Positions 37,944 through 51,049 of a stretch of 64,000 bases of DNA are shown piece by piece; positions within the stretch are counted from its first letter, which is position 1, and the number at the start of each line of letters is the position of its first letter. Under the pieces are notes generated by a model. The model was not told the origin of the DNA. It did not search any database and saw only the letters and a list, made by a program, of their open reading frames with translations. Location of the stretch: positions 763,501 to 827,500 of the forward strand of contig NZ_AFIG01000001.1 of the NCBI RefSeq assembly GCF_000214595.1, read 5' to 3'. The stretch comes from Methylophaga thalassica MP. GTDB lineage: Bacteria > Pseudomonadota > Gammaproteobacteria > Nitrosococcales > Methylophagaceae. A program made the position numbers and the translations under genes.

Positions 37944-40900
37944 ATGGCCTATACGTTTACCGAGAAAAAACGGATTCGTAAAGATTTTGGCAAGCGTCCA
38001 AGTGTCTTGAAAGTTCCAAACCTTCTAGCTACCCAGGTGAATTCCTATCAGGATTTCCTGCAGATGGGCGTCGCTGCAGATGAGCGCGGAGCAAAAGGGT
38101 TACATGCCGCTTTTGAATCTGTGTTCCCTATCAAGAGCCATACAGGCATGGCAGAGCTACAATATGTCAGCTATCGTTTAGGCACTCCATCTTTTGACGT
38201 CAAAGAATGTCAATTGCGCGGTGTAACCTATGCCGCACCTTTGAGAGTAAAAATGCGTCTTGTCATTTATGACAAAGATGCCCCTGCAAAATCAAAAGTT
38301 GTCAAAGACATTAAAGAGCAGGAAGTCTATATGGGAGAGATCCCGTTAATGACAGAAAAAGGTAACTTTGTCATTAACGGTACAGAGCGCGTTATCGTGT
38401 CGCAACTACACCGTTCACCTGGTGTGTTCTTCGACAGCGATCGAGGTAAAACACACTCTTCCGGTAAAATCTTATTTAACGCACGCGTTATTCCCTATCG
38501 TGGTTCATGGCTCGACTTCGAGTTTGATCCTAAAGATGCTGTTTTCGTGCGTATTGACCGTCGCCGTAAATTACCCGCGACCGTTCTATTAAGAGCCCTG
38601 GGATATAACAACCAGGAAATTCTGGAGATTTTCTTCAGTACAGATAGTTTCGTCAGAAAAGGCGATAACTTCGAAATGAAACTCGAACCACAACGTTTGA
38701 GGGGCCAATCAGTGCCTTTCGAAATTGTTGATACTGATGGTGAAGTTATTGTCGAAGCTGAGCGTCAAATTACTGGACGTCATATTCGTCGTATGGAGAA
38801 GTCAGATATTTCTTCACTAACGGTTCCTTCGTCTTATCTTGTTGGTAAAGTGATTGCCAAAGATATGATTGATCCTGAAACGGGTGAATTACTTGCTTCT
38901 GCCAATGATGAAATCACTGAAGATCTGTTAGAAGCTTTGGCTCGTTTTGATATCAATGAAATCGAAACTATCTACGCAAACGACCTCGATGATGGTCCGT
39001 TTATGTCAGATACTATGCGTCTGGATGAAACTCGCTCGCCATTAGAAGCGAAAGTTGAAATCTACCGCATGATGCGTCCTGGTGAACCACCTACAGAAGA
39101 CGCTGCTGAGAATTTATTCACCAGCCTATTCTTCACACTGGATCGCTATGATCTTTCTAACGTCGGTCGCATGAAGTTCAACCGTCGCCTTGGTCGTGAA
39201 GAGATGGAAGGTGAAGGTACGCTGTCAAAAGAAGACATCCTGGATGTCTTGAAAGAGTTAATCGCTATCCGTAACGGTAATGGTGTCGTTGATGATATCG
39301 ATCACTTAGGCAACCGTCGTGTACGTAGCGTAGGTGAGATGGCCGAAAACCAATTCCGTGTTGGTCTGGTTCGTGTTGAGCGTGCTGTACGTGAACGCTT
39401 GAGTATTGCTGAGTCAGAAGGCTTAATGCCACAACAGCTGATTAATGCAAAACCTGTTGCTGCAGCAATTAAAGAGTTCTTTGGCTCAAGCCAGCTTTCA
39501 CAGTTTATGGATCAAAACAATCCATTATCTGAAGTGACTCACAAACGCCGTGTATCTGCTTTAGGCCCAGGTGGTCTGACTCGTGAACGCGCTGGCTTTG
39601 AGGTGCGTGACGTACATCCGACACATTATGGTCGTGTATGTCCAATCGAGACACCTGAGGGTCCAAACATCGGTTTGATTAACTCTCTTGCTACCTATGC
39701 ACGTACTAACGAATATGGCTTCATCGAAACGCCATACCGTAAAGTGATTGATGGTAAAGCGACCGATGAAATTGTTTACCTATCAGCTATTGACGAAGGC
39801 GAATATAAAATCGCTCAGGCAACCATTGCACTGAATGAAGATAATTCAATTGCAGAGAACATGGTTCACTGTCGTTACCGCAATGAGTCATCACTGACGC
39901 CATCTGAACAAGTACAATTGATGGACGTATCGCCTCGTCAGGTAGTATCTGTCGCTGCTTCGTTGATTCCATTCCTTGAGCATGATGACGCGAACCGTGC
40001 TTTGATGGGCTCGAACATGCAACGTCAGGCTGTTCCTACACTACGTGCAGATAAACCATTAGTTGGTACAGGTATCGAACGTGTTGTAGCACAAGACTCA
40101 GGCGTGATGGTCACAGCAAAACGTGGTGGTATCGTGGATTCAGTTGATGCCAGCCGTATCGTTATCCGTGTTAATGATGATGAAACTGAAGGTTCAGAAT
40201 CAGGCGTCGATATTTATAACCTGATTAAATATGCACGTTCTAACCAAAGTACCTGTATTAACCAACGCCCTATTGTGAAACCGGGTGATGTGGTAGGTGC
40301 TGGTGATGTTCTTGCTGATGGTCCATCTACAGATAAAGGTGAGTTAGCACTGGGACAAAATATCCTGGTCGCATTCATGCCTTGGAATGGTTATAACTTC
40401 GAGGATTCAATCCTTGTTTCTGAGCGTGTGGTTGAAGAAGATCGCTTCACAACTATTCATATTCAGGAACTGAACTGCTTAGCGCGTGATACCAAACTGG
40501 GTACGGAAGAAATCACTAGTGATATTCCGAACGTCAGTGAAAGTGCCCTGGCAAAACTGGATGAGTCTGGCATTGTCTATGTGGGTGCCGAAGTCAAACC
40601 TGGCGACATTTTGGTTGGTAAAGTCACGCCAAAAGGTGAAACGCAATTAACACCAGAAGAAAAACTGTTAAGAGCGATCTTTGGTGAAAAAGCGGCTGAT
40701 GTTAAAGATTCGTCTTTACGTGTTCCATCTGGCACATACGGTACGGTTATTGACGTTCAAGTCTTCACACGTGATGGTGTAGAAAAAGATGAACGTACAC
40801 GTGAAATTGAGAAAGCGGAACTTGAGAAAGTTTGGGCTGACTTAAAAGATCAGAACCGTATTATGGTTGAAGACGTATTTGAGCGTCTGGAACGTGCTTT

Positions 40901-42020
40901 GGTTGGCAAAGTTGCTGAAGGTGGTCCAAACTTGAAAGCGGGTACTAAACTGACTAAAGAATATTTAGACGGTTTGGAGCATGCTAAGTGGTTTGATTTA
41001 CGTATGGAGTCAGAAGACCTCAATACGCAACTTGAACATGCTAATGCTCATCTGAAACAGTACCGTCAGGAAATGGAAGATGCTTTTGAACTGAAGAAAG
41101 AGAAATTGACTTCAGGTCATGATTTAGCGCCAGGCGTTCAACGTATGGTTAAAGTCTTCTTAGCTGTTAAACGTCGTATCCAGCCAGGTGATAAAATGGC
41201 GGGTCGTCATGGTAACAAAGGTGTTATCTCTAACATCGTACCTGTTGAAGATATGCCATACACAGAAGATGGTCGTCCAGTAGACATCGTGTTGAACCCA
41301 CTGGGTGTACCTTCACGTATGAATATCGGTCAGATTCTTGAGGTGCATTTAGGCTGGGCTGCTCGTGGACTGGGCTACCGTATTGAAGAAATGTTAGAAC
41401 AGCAAAAAGGTATTGCTGAGCTGCGAGGTTTCTTGGATAAGGTCTACAACACAAGCGGGACCAAAGAAGATCTTGACTCATTAACCGACGATGAAATTAT
41501 TGAGTTAGCGAAAAACCTCAAAGGTGGTGTGCCGATGGCAACACCCGTATTTGATGGTGCTGACGAAGAAGAAATCAAAAACATGCTGGAACTGGCTGGT
41601 CTGCCACGTAGTGGTCAGGCAAGACTGATTGACGGTAGAACAGGTGATTTCTTCCACCGTCCAGTGACGATTGGTTACATGCACATGCTGAAACTGAATC
41701 ACTTGGTTGATGACAAAATGCATGCTCGTTCTACTGGCCCATACAGCTTGGTTACACAACAACCGCTGGGTGGTAAAGCACAGTTCGGTGGTCAACGTTT
41801 CGGTGAGATGGAGGTCTGGGCACTACAAGCTTATGGTGCTGCTTACACCTTGCAAGAAATGTTAACTGTGAAGTCAGATGATGTTAACGGTCGTACTAAG
41901 ATTTATAAAAACATCGTTGATGGTGATTATCGAATGGACGCAGGTATGCCTGAGTCATTCAAAGTATTAACCCGTGAGATTCGCTCACTTGGTATCGATG
42001 TCGACTTGGTCGATGAATAA
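37944..42020 (+). CDS. rpoB: RNA polymerase subunit beta
   Basis: RpoB is the second largest subunit of RNA polymerase and contributes to the active site. The 1358-residue protein is full length. The rifampicin region (about residues 512-545, [15 protein letters not shown] then [13 protein letters not shown]) is of the sensitive type, with the usual Asp, His and Ser residues unchanged. Other family segments such as [15 protein letters not shown] and [13 protein letters not shown] are present. rpoC follows after 63 bases. Confidence 0.99.
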   Translation: MAYTFTEKKRIRKDFGKRPSVLKVPNLLATQVNSYQDFLQMGVAADERGAKGLHAAFESVFPIKSHTGMAELQYVSYRLGTPSFDVKECQLRGVTYAAPLRVKMRLVIYDKDAPAKSKVVKDIKEQEVYMGEIPLMTEKGNFVINGTERVIVSQLHRSPGVFFDSDRGKTHSSGKILFNARVIPYRGSWLDFEFDPKDAVFVRIDRRRKLPATVLLRALGYNNQEILEIFFSTDSFVRKGDNFEMKLEPQRLRGQSVPFEIVDTDGEVIVEAERQITGRHIRRMEKSDISSLTVPSSYLVGKVIAKDMIDPETGELLASANDEITEDLLEALARFDINEIETIYANDLDDGPFMSDTMRLDETRSPLEAKVEIYRMMRPGEPPTEDAAENLFTSLFFTLDRYDLSNVGRMKFNRRLGREEMEGEGTLSKEDILDVLKELIAIRNGNGVVDDIDHLGNRRVRSVGEMAENQFRVGLVRVERAVRERLSIAESEGLMPQQLINAKPVAAAIKEFFGSSQLSQFMDQNNPLSEVTHKRRVSALGPGGLTRERAGFEVRDVHPTHYGRVCPIETPEGPNIGLINSLATYARTNEYGFIETPYRKVIDGKATDEIVYLSAIDEGEYKIAQATIALNEDNSIAENMVHCRYRNESSLTPSEQVQLMDVSPRQVVSVAASLIPFLEHDDANRALMGSNMQRQAVPTLRADKPLVGTGIERVVAQDSGVMVTAKRGGIVDSVDASRIVIRVNDDETEGSESGVDIYNLIKYARSNQSTCINQRPIVKPGDVVGAGDVLADGPSTDKGELALGQNILVAFMPWNGYNFEDSILVSERVVEEDRFTTIHIQELNCLARDTKLGTEEITSDIPNVSESALAKLDESGIVYVGAEVKPGDILVGKVTPKGETQLTPEEKLLRAIFGEKAADVKDSSLRVPSGTYGTVIDVQVFTRDGVEKDERTREIEKAELEKVWADLKDQNRIMVEDVFERLERALVGKVAEGGPNLKAGTKLTKEYLDGLEHAKWFDLRMESEDLNTQLEHANAHLKQYRQEMEDAFELKKEKLTSGHDLAPGVQRMVKVFLAVKRRIQPGDKMAGRHGNKGVISNIVPVEDMPYTEDGRPVDIVLNPLGVPSRMNIGQILEVHLGWAARGLGYRIEEMLEQQKGIAELRGFLDKVYNTSGTKEDLDSLTDDEIIELAKNLKGGVPMATPVFDGADEEEIKNMLELAGLPRSGQARLIDGRTGDFFHRPVTIGYMHMLKLNHLVDDKMHARSTGPYSLVTQQPLGGKAQFGGQRFGEMEVWALQAYGAAYTLQEMLTVKSDDVNGRTKIYKNIVDGDYRMDAGMPESFKVLTREIRSLGIDVDLVDE

Positions 42021-42083
42021 GACATACCGGGTTGTTACAGATAATCAAGATATTAGCCGTCTAACGGCAGCGGAGAATGAAAG

Positions 42084-45000
42084 ATGAAAGACTTGCTTAA
42101 TTTGTTAAAGCAACAAACTCAGCCAGAAGAATTTGACGCCATTCGCATCGGCCTTGCCTCACCTAAAATGGTGAGGTCATGGTCATTTGGCGAAGTCAAA
42201 AAACCAGAAACCATCAACTACCGTACTTTTAAACCGGAACGTGAAGGTTTGTTTTGCTGCAAAATTTTTGGTCCAGTAAAAGACTACGAATGCTTATGCG
42301 GTAAATACAAACGTTTAAAACACCGTGGTGTTATTTGTGAAAAATGTGGCGTTGAGGTGACTGTCGCCAAAGTACGTCGTGAGCGCATGGGCCACATTGA
42401 GTTAGCTAGCCCGGTTGCACATATCTGGTTCCTGAAATCATTACCATCACGTATTTCATTATTTTTGGATATGACACTGCGTGATATTGAACGTGTATTG
42501 TATTTCGAAGCGTTCATCGTCGTCGATCCTGGTATGACGCCTCTAGAAAAAGGTCAATTGCTGTCTGATGAGACCTTCCTGCAGGCAGTTGAAGAATACG
42601 GTGATGAATTTGATGCGCGTATGGGTGCGGAAGCTGTACAGCAGTTATTGCGCAACATTAACGTCGCCAAAGAAATTGAAACTATCCGTGAAGAAATTGA
42701 TGGCACTAACTCAGAAACAAAAATCAAAAAACTGAGCAAACGCCTGAAACTGATGGAAGCATTTCATGAGTCGGGTAACAAACCAGAATGGATGGTGATG
42801 GAAGTGCTTCCAGTACTACCACCTGATCTGCGTCCTCTAGTTCCTCTTGATGGTGGTCGATTTGCGACATCGGATCTAAATGATTTATATCGTCGTGTCA
42901 TCAACCGTAATAATCGTCTGAAACGTTTATTAGATTTGAACGCACCTGACATTATCGTTCGTAATGAAAAACGTATGCTGCAAGAGTCAGTAGACGCATT
43001 ACTAGATAACGGTCGCCGTGGACGTGCTATCACAGGCACAAACCGCATGCCATTGAAATCTCTGGCAGACATGATTAAAGGTAAGCAGGGTCGTTTCCGT
43101 CAGAACTTGTTAGGCAAGCGTGTTGACTATTCAGGCCGTTCAGTTATCGTGGTTGGCCCATATCTGAAATTACATCAGTGTGGTCTGCCTAAGAAAATGG
43201 CATTGGAATTATTCAAACCATTTATTTACGGCAAGCTTGAACGTGCAGGTCTGGCGACAACGATCAAAGCTGCTAAGAAAATGGTAGAACGCGAAGGACC
43301 TGAAGTTTGGGATATCCTGGAAGATGTAATTCGTGAACATCCAGTCATGCTTAACCGTGCACCGACCTTGCATAGATTAGGTATTCAAGCGTTTGAACCA
43401 TTACTTATTGAAGGTAAGGCGATTCAGCTTCACCCATTAGTTTGTAGTGCGTTCAATGCTGACTTTGACGGTGACCAAATGGCGGTTCACGTGCCATTAT
43501 CGTTAGAAGCACAGTTAGAAGCACGTTCACTGATGATGGCTACCAACAATATTCTGTCTCCAGCTAACGGTGAGCCAGTCATCATTCCATCTCAGGACGT
43601 GGTATTGGGTCTTTATTATATGACTCGCGACCGTGTGAACGAGAAAGGTGAAGGCAGTGTTTTTGCGGACCTTTCAGAATTGCGTCGTGCTTACGATAAC
43701 AGAGTCGTTTCGCTGCATGCGAAAGTAATGGTTCGTCTGGAAGAAACTGATATTACTTTGCCTGAACCTGAGCAAACTCGTCGCATTCGTGTAGAAACAA
43801 CAGTCGGTCGTGCGATTCTATTCAGCATCGTGCCAAAAGGTCTGCCGTTCTCAGTTGTTGATCGTGCGATGACGAAAAAAGCGATTGGTGATCTTATTAA
43901 TACTTGCTACCGTCGTTTAGGTCTTAAAGATACTGTTATCTTTGCTGATCAGTTGATGTACCTTGGCTTCACTCAGGCAACACAGTCTGGTGCATCTGTT
44001 GGTGCAGACGATATGGTTATCCCTGTCGAAAAAGCATCAATCCTTGCGAAGGCTGAAGCAGAAGTTGAAGAAATTGCATCTCAATATGCCTCTGGTTTAG
44101 TAACTGATGGTGAACGTTACAACAAGATTATCGATATCTGGTCACGCACTAATGACCAAGTTGCAAAAGCGATGATGGACGGTATTGGTAAAGATACAGT
44201 TACCGATGCCGAAGGTAATTCAGTTGAACAAGTCTCAATGAACTCCATTTATATGATGGCTGATTCCGGTGCTCGTGGTTCTGCAGCGCAGATTCGTCAG
44301 CTTGCTGGTATGCGTGGTCTGATGGCTAAACCAGATGGTTCAATCATCGAGACACCTATCACGGCGAACTTCCGTGAAGGTCTGGACGTTTTGCAGTACT
44401 TTATTTCGACTCACGGTGCTCGTAAAGGTTTGGCCGATACAGCATTGAAAACAGCTAACTCAGGTTATTTGACACGCCGTTTAGTGGATGTTTCTCAAGA
44501 CTTGGTTGTTGTTGAAGAAGATTGCGGCACAACATTAGGTTTAAACATGTCACCTATCATTGAGGGTGGTGATGTTGTTGAACCACTTGGTGAACGTGTA
44601 CTTGGACGTGTTGTAGCACAAGACCTGAAATCATCTGATGGTGAGCGTCTTGTACTCGCTGCTGGTGAAATGATTGATGAAGCAGCGGTCAATAAACTTG
44701 AAAGCGAAGGTATTGACGAAGTTATGGTACGTAGTGCGATTACTTGTGAATCTCGCTATGGTGTCTGTGCATCGTGTTATGGACGTGACTTAGGTCGTGG
44801 CCATCAAATCAACGTTGGTGAAGCGGTAGGTGTTATCGCTGCACAGTCAATCGGTGAACCTGGTACACAGTTAACGATGCGTACCTTCCACATCGGTGGT
44901 GCGGCATCAAGAACAGCTGCTGATAACTCTGTTGCCTTAAAATACAAAGGTAATATCCGTTATCACAACATTAAATATGTTCAAAACTCTGCCGGTAAGT

Positions 45001-46283
45001 TTATTGCCGTATCACGTTCAGGTGAATTACACCTGATTGATGAAAACGGTCGTGAGCGTGAGCGCTATAAGATCCCTTATGGTGCTGAAATGACAGTAGC
45101 TGACAATGAAGCTGTAGATGCAGGTCAAATCGTGGCTAACTGGGATCCGCATACGCATCCGGTTGTAACTGAGGTGGCGGGTGTTGTTCAGCTAAGTGAT
45201 CTGGTTGAAGGTGTGACAGTTGATAAAACTGTCGACGAAGTGACAGGTCTGACGAGCTTCATTGTTCGTGAACCTAAACAACGTAGCAGTTCAGCAAAAG
45301 ACATGCGTCCTATGGTTCGCCTTACAGATGCAAATGGTAGCGATGTATTTATTCCAGGGACAGATATTCCTGCAATGTACTTCCTGCCAGGTGGTGCGAT
45401 TGTTCGCGTTAGTGATGGACAAGAAGTTGAAATCGGTGACATCGTTGCACGTATTCCTCAGGAAAGTAGTAAAACTCGTGATATTACGGGTGGTCTGCCA
45501 CGTGTTGCTGACCTGTTCGAAGCACGTAAACCAAAAGATCCTGCTTTGATGGCAGAAATCAGCGGTACAGTCAGCTTTGGTAAAGAAACAAAAGGTAAAC
45601 AACGTCTGATCATCACGCCTAAAGAAGGCGAACCGTATGAAGAGTTAATTCCAAAATGGCGTCATATCTCTGTGTTTGAAGGTGAACACATTGAGAAAGG
45701 TGAGATGTTAGTAGATGGGCCAGAAGACCCACATGATATCTTGCGCTTGAAAGGTGTCTTAGCATTAGCTAACTATATGGTGAGCGAGGTACAGGAAGTT
45801 TACCGTCTTCAAGGCGTCAAAATTAACGATAAGCATATTGAAGTGATTGTGCGTCAGATGCTGCGTAAAGTTGAAATTGATGCCGTCGGTGATAGTAAAT
45901 TCCTGAAAGGCGAGCAAGTTGAATACGATCGCGTACTTGATGCTAATGATGAACTGCGTGCTAAAGAGAAAGTTGAATGTACGTTTACACCGCTGCTGTT
46001 AGGTATTACAAAAGCCTCATTGGCAACGGAGTCATTCATTTCAGCAGCATCGTTCCAGGAAACTACACGCGTGCTGACGGATGCCGCTGTGACAGGTAAG
46101 AGTGATAACTTACGTGGCTTGAAAGAGAACGTTATTGTTGGTCGTCTGATTCCTGCTGGTACTGGTCTTGCTTATCATAAAGAGCGCCAGCGTCGTCGTC
46201 AGGAAGCATTAGGTGAGTCACCAGTGACTAAATCATCAGCAGTAACTGAAGATAAAGACGAAGAAATCAAAGAGGTTTCATAA
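42084..46283 (+). CDS. rpoC: RNA polymerase subunit beta'
   Basis: RpoC is the largest RNA polymerase subunit and holds the catalytic magnesium in [12 protein letters not shown] (about residues 457-468). The 1399-residue protein has the N-terminal zinc site ([20 protein letters not shown]), the bridge and trigger regions, and the second zinc cluster around [13 protein letters not shown]. The ATG at 42084 gives the standard [11 protein letters not shown] start. It ends the rpoBC unit; a terminator lies about 50 bases downstream. Confidence 0.99.
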   Translation: MKDLLNLLKQQTQPEEFDAIRIGLASPKMVRSWSFGEVKKPETINYRTFKPEREGLFCCKIFGPVKDYECLCGKYKRLKHRGVICEKCGVEVTVAKVRRERMGHIELASPVAHIWFLKSLPSRISLFLDMTLRDIERVLYFEAFIVVDPGMTPLEKGQLLSDETFLQAVEEYGDEFDARMGAEAVQQLLRNINVAKEIETIREEIDGTNSETKIKKLSKRLKLMEAFHESGNKPEWMVMEVLPVLPPDLRPLVPLDGGRFATSDLNDLYRRVINRNNRLKRLLDLNAPDIIVRNEKRMLQESVDALLDNGRRGRAITGTNRMPLKSLADMIKGKQGRFRQNLLGKRVDYSGRSVIVVGPYLKLHQCGLPKKMALELFKPFIYGKLERAGLATTIKAAKKMVEREGPEVWDILEDVIREHPVMLNRAPTLHRLGIQAFEPLLIEGKAIQLHPLVCSAFNADFDGDQMAVHVPLSLEAQLEARSLMMATNNILSPANGEPVIIPSQDVVLGLYYMTRDRVNEKGEGSVFADLSELRRAYDNRVVSLHAKVMVRLEETDITLPEPEQTRRIRVETTVGRAILFSIVPKGLPFSVVDRAMTKKAIGDLINTCYRRLGLKDTVIFADQLMYLGFTQATQSGASVGADDMVIPVEKASILAKAEAEVEEIASQYASGLVTDGERYNKIIDIWSRTNDQVAKAMMDGIGKDTVTDAEGNSVEQVSMNSIYMMADSGARGSAAQIRQLAGMRGLMAKPDGSIIETPITANFREGLDVLQYFISTHGARKGLADTALKTANSGYLTRRLVDVSQDLVVVEEDCGTTLGLNMSPIIEGGDVVEPLGERVLGRVVAQDLKSSDGERLVLAAGEMIDEAAVNKLESEGIDEVMVRSAITCESRYGVCASCYGRDLGRGHQINVGEAVGVIAAQSIGEPGTQLTMRTFHIGGAASRTAADNSVALKYKGNIRYHNIKYVQNSAGKFIAVSRSGELHLIDENGRERERYKIPYGAEMTVADNEAVDAGQIVANWDPHTHPVVTEVAGVVQLSDLVEGVTVDKTVDEVTGLTSFIVREPKQRSSSAKDMRPMVRLTDANGSDVFIPGTDIPAMYFLPGGAIVRVSDGQEVEIGDIVARIPQESSKTRDITGGLPRVADLFEARKPKDPALMAEISGTVSFGKETKGKQRLIITPKEGEPYEELIPKWRHISVFEGEHIEKGEMLVDGPEDPHDILRLKGVLALANYMVSEVQEVYRLQGVKINDKHIEVIVRQMLRKVEIDAVGDSKFLKGEQVEYDRVLDANDELRAKEKVECTFTPLLLGITKASLATESFISAASFQETTRVLTDAAVTGKSDNLRGLKENVIVGRLIPAGTGLAYHKERQRRRQEALGESPVTKSSAVTEDKDEEIKEVS

Positions 46284-46330
46284 AGGTGTTGACGTAAGGC
46301 ATCTTACGTTATAAAATTCGTCTTCTTTGT

Positions 46331-46360
46331 CGGGCACTCAGAAATCGAGTGCCCGCTTTT
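46331..46360 (+). terminator. Intrinsic terminator after rpoC
   Basis: The perfect nine-pair stem CGGGCACTC/GAGTGCCCG with a seven-base loop is followed by CTTTTT. It separates rpoBC from the rpsL operon. A second small hairpin, ACGTAAG/CTTACGT at 46293-46310, lies upstream. Confidence 0.88.
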
Positions 46361-46430
46361 TAATGGATGGTAATGCGAGAACAATAGTATCGCAGGATAC
46401 CATCGATAGATATTTGTTAAGGTTGTACTA

Positions 46431-46805
46431 ATGGCAACAATTAATCAGTTGGTTCGTAAGCCAAGATTGAAACAAAAGAAAAAGAATAACGTACCGGCAT
46501 TGCAAGCATGTCCGCAACGCCGTGGTGTATGTACTCGTGTTTACACAACTACACCAAAAAAACCTAACTCAGCGATGCGTAAAGTAGCCCGTGTTCGTTT
46601 GACTAATGGTTTTGAAGTGACTTCGTACATCGGTGGTGAAGGCCATAACCTGCAAGAACATAGTGTTGTTCTGATTCGTGGCGGTCGTGTTAAAGACTTA
46701 CCTGGTGTTCGTTATCACACTGTTCGTGGCGCTCTAGACACCTCTGGTGTATCAGCTCGTCGCCAAGGCCGTTCTAAATATGGCGCTAAGCGTCCGAAGG
46801 GCTAA
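46431..46805 (+). CDS. rpsL: 30S ribosomal protein S12
   Basis: S12 controls decoding accuracy at the A site. The 124-residue protein has Lys43 ([11 protein letters not shown]) and Lys88 (GGRVKDLPG), the streptomycin-sensitive state, with Asp89 as the expected methylthiolation site. It opens the str operon rpsL-rpsG-fusA-tuf. A weak hairpin and no convincing promoter are seen in the 70 bases upstream. Confidence 0.98.
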   Translation: MATINQLVRKPRLKQKKKNNVPALQACPQRRGVCTRVYTTTPKKPNSAMRKVARVRLTNGFEVTSYIGGEGHNLQEHSVVLIRGGRVKDLPGVRYHTVRGALDTSGVSARRQGRSKYGAKRPKG

Positions 46806-46851
46806 GTTACAAAACTTAAGCGTTAAACGTATAAAGTATTAGGAAAGACAA

Positions 46852-47322
46852 ATGCCAAGAAGAAGGGTTGTTGCTAAACGTGAAGTACTGCCTGATCCGA
46901 AGTTTCAAAACATCGGTTTAGCGAAGTTCATCAACGTCATCATGAAAGATGGTAAAAAGTCTGTTGCTGAAAAAATTACTTACGGTGCATTAGATACTGT
47001 TTCTGAAAGTAAATCTGCTAACGGCTTAGAAATCTTTCAAAAAGCCATTGAAAATATCAGTCCGATGGTTGAAGTGAAATCTCGCCGTGTCGGTGGTGCT
47101 ACTTATCAGGTGCCAGTAGAAGTTCGTCCAGAGCGCCGTGTAGCATTAGCGATGCGTTGGTTGGTTGAAGCATCACGTAAACGTGGTGAAAAATCAATGG
47201 GTATGCGCTTAGCTGGTGAAATTGCTGATGCCTACGAGAACAAAGGCACTGCAGTTAAGAAAAAAGAAGATACACACCGTATGGCAGAAGCGAACAAGGC
47301 ATTCTCGCACTTCCGTTTCTAA
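46852..47322 (+). CDS. rpsG: 30S ribosomal protein S7
   Basis: S7 starts assembly of the 30S head and, in E. coli, regulates the str operon. The 156-residue protein has the typical [17 protein letters not shown] start and conserved [16 protein letters not shown]. The ATG at 46852 follows AGGAAAG. A strong hairpin follows before fusA. Confidence 0.98.
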   Translation: MPRRRVVAKREVLPDPKFQNIGLAKFINVIMKDGKKSVAEKITYGALDTVSESKSANGLEIFQKAIENISPMVEVKSRRVGGATYQVPVEVRPERRVALAMRWLVEASRKRGEKSMGMRLAGEIADAYENKGTAVKKKEDTHRMAEANKAFSHFRF

Positions 47323-47334
47323 AATTATTATTCT

Positions 47335-47371
47335 CCGTCACCAGCATGGTTCTGGTGACGGTTTGTTCTTT
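47335..47371 (+). terminator. Hairpin between rpsG and fusA (possible attenuator)
   Basis: The perfect ten-pair stem CCGTCACCAG/CTGGTGACGG with a CATGGTT loop is followed by TTTGTTCTTT, an interrupted T-run. It may reduce read-through into fusA or be a processing or regulatory site. Confidence 0.6.
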
Positions 47372-47399
47372 AACATTGTTGATTTAAGAGTAGCTAATA

Positions 47400-49499
47400 G
47401 TGGCACGTAGTACACCTATTAATAGATACCGAAACATAGGCATCATGGCTCATATTGACGCGGGTAAAACCACGACAACAGAGCGTGTTTTGTTCTATAC
47501 GGGCATCTCACATAAAATTGGTGAAGTACACAATGGCGCTGCTGTTATGGACTGGATGGAGCAAGAGCAGGAACGCGGTATTACAATTACCTCAGCTGCT
47601 ACAACATGCTTCTGGTCTGGCATGGATCAACAATTTGAACAACATCGTATCAACATCATCGATACACCCGGTCACGTAGACTTTACTATTGAAGTAGAAA
47701 GGTCTTTACGAGTACTAGACGGTGCAGTAGCTGTTTTCTGTGCAGTCGGCGGTGTCGAACCTCAATCAGAAACTGTTTGGCGCCAAGCCAATAAATATCA
47801 TGTTCCCCGTCTTGCATTCATTAATAAAATGGATCGCCAAGGTGCCAATTTTCTACGCGTCCTAGAGCAAATCAAAAATCGTCTTGGTGCAAAACCTGTA
47901 GCTATGCAATTACCTATCGGCTCGGAAGATGAGTTTGAAGGAGTGGTAGATCTGGTTCGCATGAAAGCGATCTATTGGAATGAAGCCGATCTTGGTGTCA
48001 CCTATGAACTACGTGATATTCCTGAATCGATGCTGGCTGAGTGTCAGAAATATCACGAAGCATTAGTCGAATCTGCTGCAGAATCAAGCGAAGAACTGAT
48101 GAATCAGTATCTGGAAGTGGGTGAATTAACGCCAGATGAAATCAAACAAGGTATTCGTAATCAAACTCTAGCCAATGAAATCGTGCCTGCATTTTGTGGT
48201 TCAGCGTTTAAAAATAAAGGTGTTCAAGCCGTTCTGGATGCTGTAGTCGAGTATATGCCTGCGCCTAATGATGTGCCGGCTATTAAAGGTCTCGTTGATG
48301 TTGATAACGATGTTTACGAAACCCGAGAAGCTGATGATTCACAACCATTTGCAGCACTTGCTTTCAAAATAGCTTCTGATTCGTTTGTTGGTACATTAAC
48401 TTTCTTCCGAGTTTATTCAGGCGTTTTAAAGTCAGGCGATGCCGTTTTTAATCCTGTTAAAGGAAAAAAAGAGCGCATTGGTCGTTTGGTACAAATGCAT
48501 GCAAACAGTCGTGAAGAAATCTCTGAAGTCAGAGCAGGGGATATTGCTGCCGCAATAGGTTTGAAGGACACCATTACTGGTGAAACACTATGTGATTTAG
48601 ATCATAAAATCACATTAGAAAGAATGGAGTTCCCTGAACCCGTTATCTCTGTGGCAATTGAACCAAAAACTCAAGCAGATCAAGAGAAAATGAGCATTGC
48701 CCTAGGTAAGTTGGCTAAGGAAGATCCTTCTTTTAGAGTGAGTACAGATGAAGAATCTGCACAAACAATTATCGCCGGTATGGGGGAGTTGCACCTCGAC
48801 ATCATTATTGACCGCTTAAAACGTGAGTTTAGTGTCAGTGCAAATGTTGGTGCGCCTCAAGTTGCTTACCGTGAAACAATTCGTAAAACTGTTGATGCAG
48901 AAGGTAAATTTGTGCGCCAAAGTGGTGGTAAAGGCCAGTATGGACACGTCTGGATCAAAATTGAACCGCAAGAGCAGGGTGCTGGCTATGCCTTTGAAAA
49001 TGCGGTTGTCGGCGGTACGGTACCAAAAGAATATATTTCATCTGTAGATAAGGGTATACAAGAGCAGATGAAAAATGGTGTAATAGCCGGCTACCCTGTG
49101 GAAGATGTCAAGGTAACCTTGTTTGATGGTTCATACCATGATGTTGATTCCAGCGAAATGGCTTTTAAAGTTGCAGGCTCAATGGCATTTAGAAACGGTG
49201 CGCTAGAAGCGTCACCCGTTTTATTGGAACCTGTAATGAATATCGAGGTGGTAACACCAGAAGAATATATGGGTGATGTGATGGGTGATTTGAATCGCCG
49301 TCGCGGCATGGTCAGTGGTATGGACGATGCACCTAGTGGAAAAATTATTAAGGCTGAAGTGCCTCTTGCAGAAATGTTTGGTTACGCAACTGATTTGCGT
49401 TCTGCTACTCAAGGTCGAGCAACTTACTCAATGGAGTTCGCCAAGTACAGTGAGATACCAAACAATGTTGCAGAAGCGATCATTAACAAAACTAAATAA
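47400..49499 (+). CDS. fusA: Elongation factor G
   Basis: EF-G drives ribosome translocation and, with RRF, recycling. The 699-residue protein starts with GTG at 47400 and has G1 [14 protein letters not shown]2 [10 protein letters not shown]3 DTPGHVDFT and G4 NKMDR, then domains II to V with [11 protein letters not shown]. The length fits the housekeeping EF-G. The second tuf gene follows 25 bases later. Confidence 0.98.
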   Translation: MARSTPINRYRNIGIMAHIDAGKTTTTERVLFYTGISHKIGEVHNGAAVMDWMEQEQERGITITSAATTCFWSGMDQQFEQHRINIIDTPGHVDFTIEVERSLRVLDGAVAVFCAVGGVEPQSETVWRQANKYHVPRLAFINKMDRQGANFLRVLEQIKNRLGAKPVAMQLPIGSEDEFEGVVDLVRMKAIYWNEADLGVTYELRDIPESMLAECQKYHEALVESAAESSEELMNQYLEVGELTPDEIKQGIRNQTLANEIVPAFCGSAFKNKGVQAVLDAVVEYMPAPNDVPAIKGLVDVDNDVYETREADDSQPFAALAFKIASDSFVGTLTFFRVYSGVLKSGDAVFNPVKGKKERIGRLVQMHANSREEISEVRAGDIAAAIGLKDTITGETLCDLDHKITLERMEFPEPVISVAIEPKTQADQEKMSIALGKLAKEDPSFRVSTDEESAQTIIAGMGELHLDIIIDRLKREFSVSANVGAPQVAYRETIRKTVDAEGKFVRQSGGKGQYGHVWIKIEPQEQGAGYAFENAVVGGTVPKEYISSVDKGIQEQMKNGVIAGYPVEDVKVTLFDGSYHDVDSSEMAFKVAGSMAFRNGALEASPVLLEPVMNIEVVTPEEYMGDVMGDLNRRRGMVSGMDDAPSGKIIKAEVPLAEMFGYATDLRSATQGRATYSMEFAKYSEIPNNVAEAIINKTK

Positions 49500-49524
49500 C
49501 GTAAGTTAAACGAGGTAGACGAGA

Positions 49525-50715
49525 ATGTCCAAGTCAAAATTTGAACGTACAAAACCCCACGTCAACGTGGGCACCATAGGTCACGTTGACCATGGTAAAA
49601 CTACGCTGACAGCGGCGATCACCAAAGTGTTGGGTGAATTAAGTGGTGGTGAATTCAAAGATTACGCGGATATTGATAACGCACCAGAAGAAAGAGAACG
49701 TGGTATCACAATCTCAACCGCTCACGTGGAATACGAAACAGCCAACCGTCACTACGCACACGTAGACTGCCCAGGCCATGCTGACTATGTTAAAAACATG
49801 ATCACCGGTGCGGCTCAAATGGACGGCGCGATTCTGGTTGTAAACGCAGCTGACGGTCCTATGCCACAAACACGTGAACACATTCTGTTATCACGTCAGG
49901 TAGGTGTACCTTACATTATCGTTTACCTGAACAAAGCCGACATGGTTGACGACGAAGAACTGATTGAATTGGTAGAAATGGAAGTGCGTGAGTTGTTAGA
50001 CAGCTATGACTTCCCAGGTGATGACACCCCAATCATCGTTGGTTCAGCGCTGAAAGCGTTAGAAGGTGACACAAGTGAAATTGGTGCACCATCAATCATT
50101 CGTTTAGCTGAAGCAATGGATACCTACTTCCCAGAACCAGAACGTGCAATTGACGGTGCGTTCCTGATGCCGATTGAAGACGTATTCTCAATCTCAGGTC
50201 GTGGTACGGTTGTTACTGGTCGTGTTGAACGCGGTATTGTTAAAGTGGGTGACGAATTAGAAATCGTTGGTATCAAAGACACCCAAAAAACCACCTGTAC
50301 TGGTGTTGAAATGTTCCGCAAGCTGTTAGATCAAGGTCAAGCAGGCGACAACGTAGGTGTTCTGTTACGTGGTACAAAACGTGAAGACGTCGACCGTGGT
50401 CAAGTACTGGCACACCCAGGCACAATCAAACCACACACACGTTTTGAAGCAGAAGTATATGTGCTGTCAAAAGATGAAGGTGGTCGTCACACGCCATTCT
50501 TCAATGGTTACCGTCCACAGTTCTACTTCCGTACAACTGACGTGACAGGCGCATGTGAATTACCATCAGGTGTAGAAATGGTTATGCCTGGTGATAACGT
50601 TAAGATGGACGTAACTTTAATTGCACCGATTGCGATGGAAGAAGGGTTACGTTTTGCTATTCGTGAAGGCGGCCGCACTGTTGGTGCCGGTGTCGTTAGT
50701 AAAATCGTTGAGTAA
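49525..50715 (+). CDS. tuf: Elongation factor Tu, second copy
   Basis: This is the str-operon copy of EF-Tu, 396 residues, with the same GTPase motifs as the copy at 33148. The two proteins differ only at residues 4 and 9 ([12 protein letters not shown] here). The genes are almost identical in nucleotides, with about a dozen synonymous differences mainly in the middle and the last codons, consistent with gene conversion. rpsJ starts only 5 bases after the stop. Confidence 0.98.
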   Translation: MSKSKFERTKPHVNVGTIGHVDHGKTTLTAAITKVLGELSGGEFKDYADIDNAPEERERGITISTAHVEYETANRHYAHVDCPGHADYVKNMITGAAQMDGAILVVNAADGPMPQTREHILLSRQVGVPYIIVYLNKADMVDDEELIELVEMEVRELLDSYDFPGDDTPIIVGSALKALEGDTSEIGAPSIIRLAEAMDTYFPEPERAIDGAFLMPIEDVFSISGRGTVVTGRVERGIVKVGDELEIVGIKDTQKTTCTGVEMFRKLLDQGQAGDNVGVLLRGTKREDVDRGQVLAHPGTIKPHTRFEAEVYVLSKDEGGRHTPFFNGYRPQFYFRTTDVTGACELPSGVEMVMPGDNVKMDVTLIAPIAMEEGLRFAIREGGRTVGAGVVSKIVE

Positions 50716-50720
50716 TAGAA

Positions 50721-51035
50721 ATGGCAGCAACGCAAACTATTAGAATTAGGCTGAAATCATTTGATCATCGTTTGATTGATCAATCAGCAAAAGAAATTGT
50801 TGAAACTGCAAAACGCACTGGTGCACGTATTAACGGTCCAATTCCGTTGCCTACCAAAAAAGAGCGTTTCACAGTATTGATTTCACCACACGTGAACAAA
50901 GATGCTCGTGAACAGTACGAAATTCGTACTCACAAACGTCTTATGGATATTGTTGAGCCTACTGATAAAACAGTAGATGCTTTAATGAAACTGGATCTCG
51001 CCGCCGGCGTTGATGTCCAGATTAAGTTGAATTAA
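50721..51035 (+). CDS. rpsJ: 30S ribosomal protein S10
   Basis: S10 is a 30S head protein and, as NusE, a partner of NusB and NusG in antitermination. The 104-residue protein has [16 protein letters not shown] and RTHKRLMDI. It is the first S10-operon gene but lies 5 bases from tuf, so no S10 leader or promoter fits between them. Confidence 0.98.
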   Translation: MAATQTIRIRLKSFDHRLIDQSAKEIVETAKRTGARINGPIPLPTKKERFTVLISPHVNKDAREQYEIRTHKRLMDIVEPTDKTVDALMKLDLAAGVDVQIKLN

Positions 51036-51049
51036 GAGGGGCTGGGTCA

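Noticed and set aside
46290..46316. TTGACG...TATAAA, looking like a promoter after rpoC
   Set aside because: The spacer is only 15 bases, the bases form the hairpin ACGTAAG/CTTACGT, and a strong terminator begins within 20 bases downstream.
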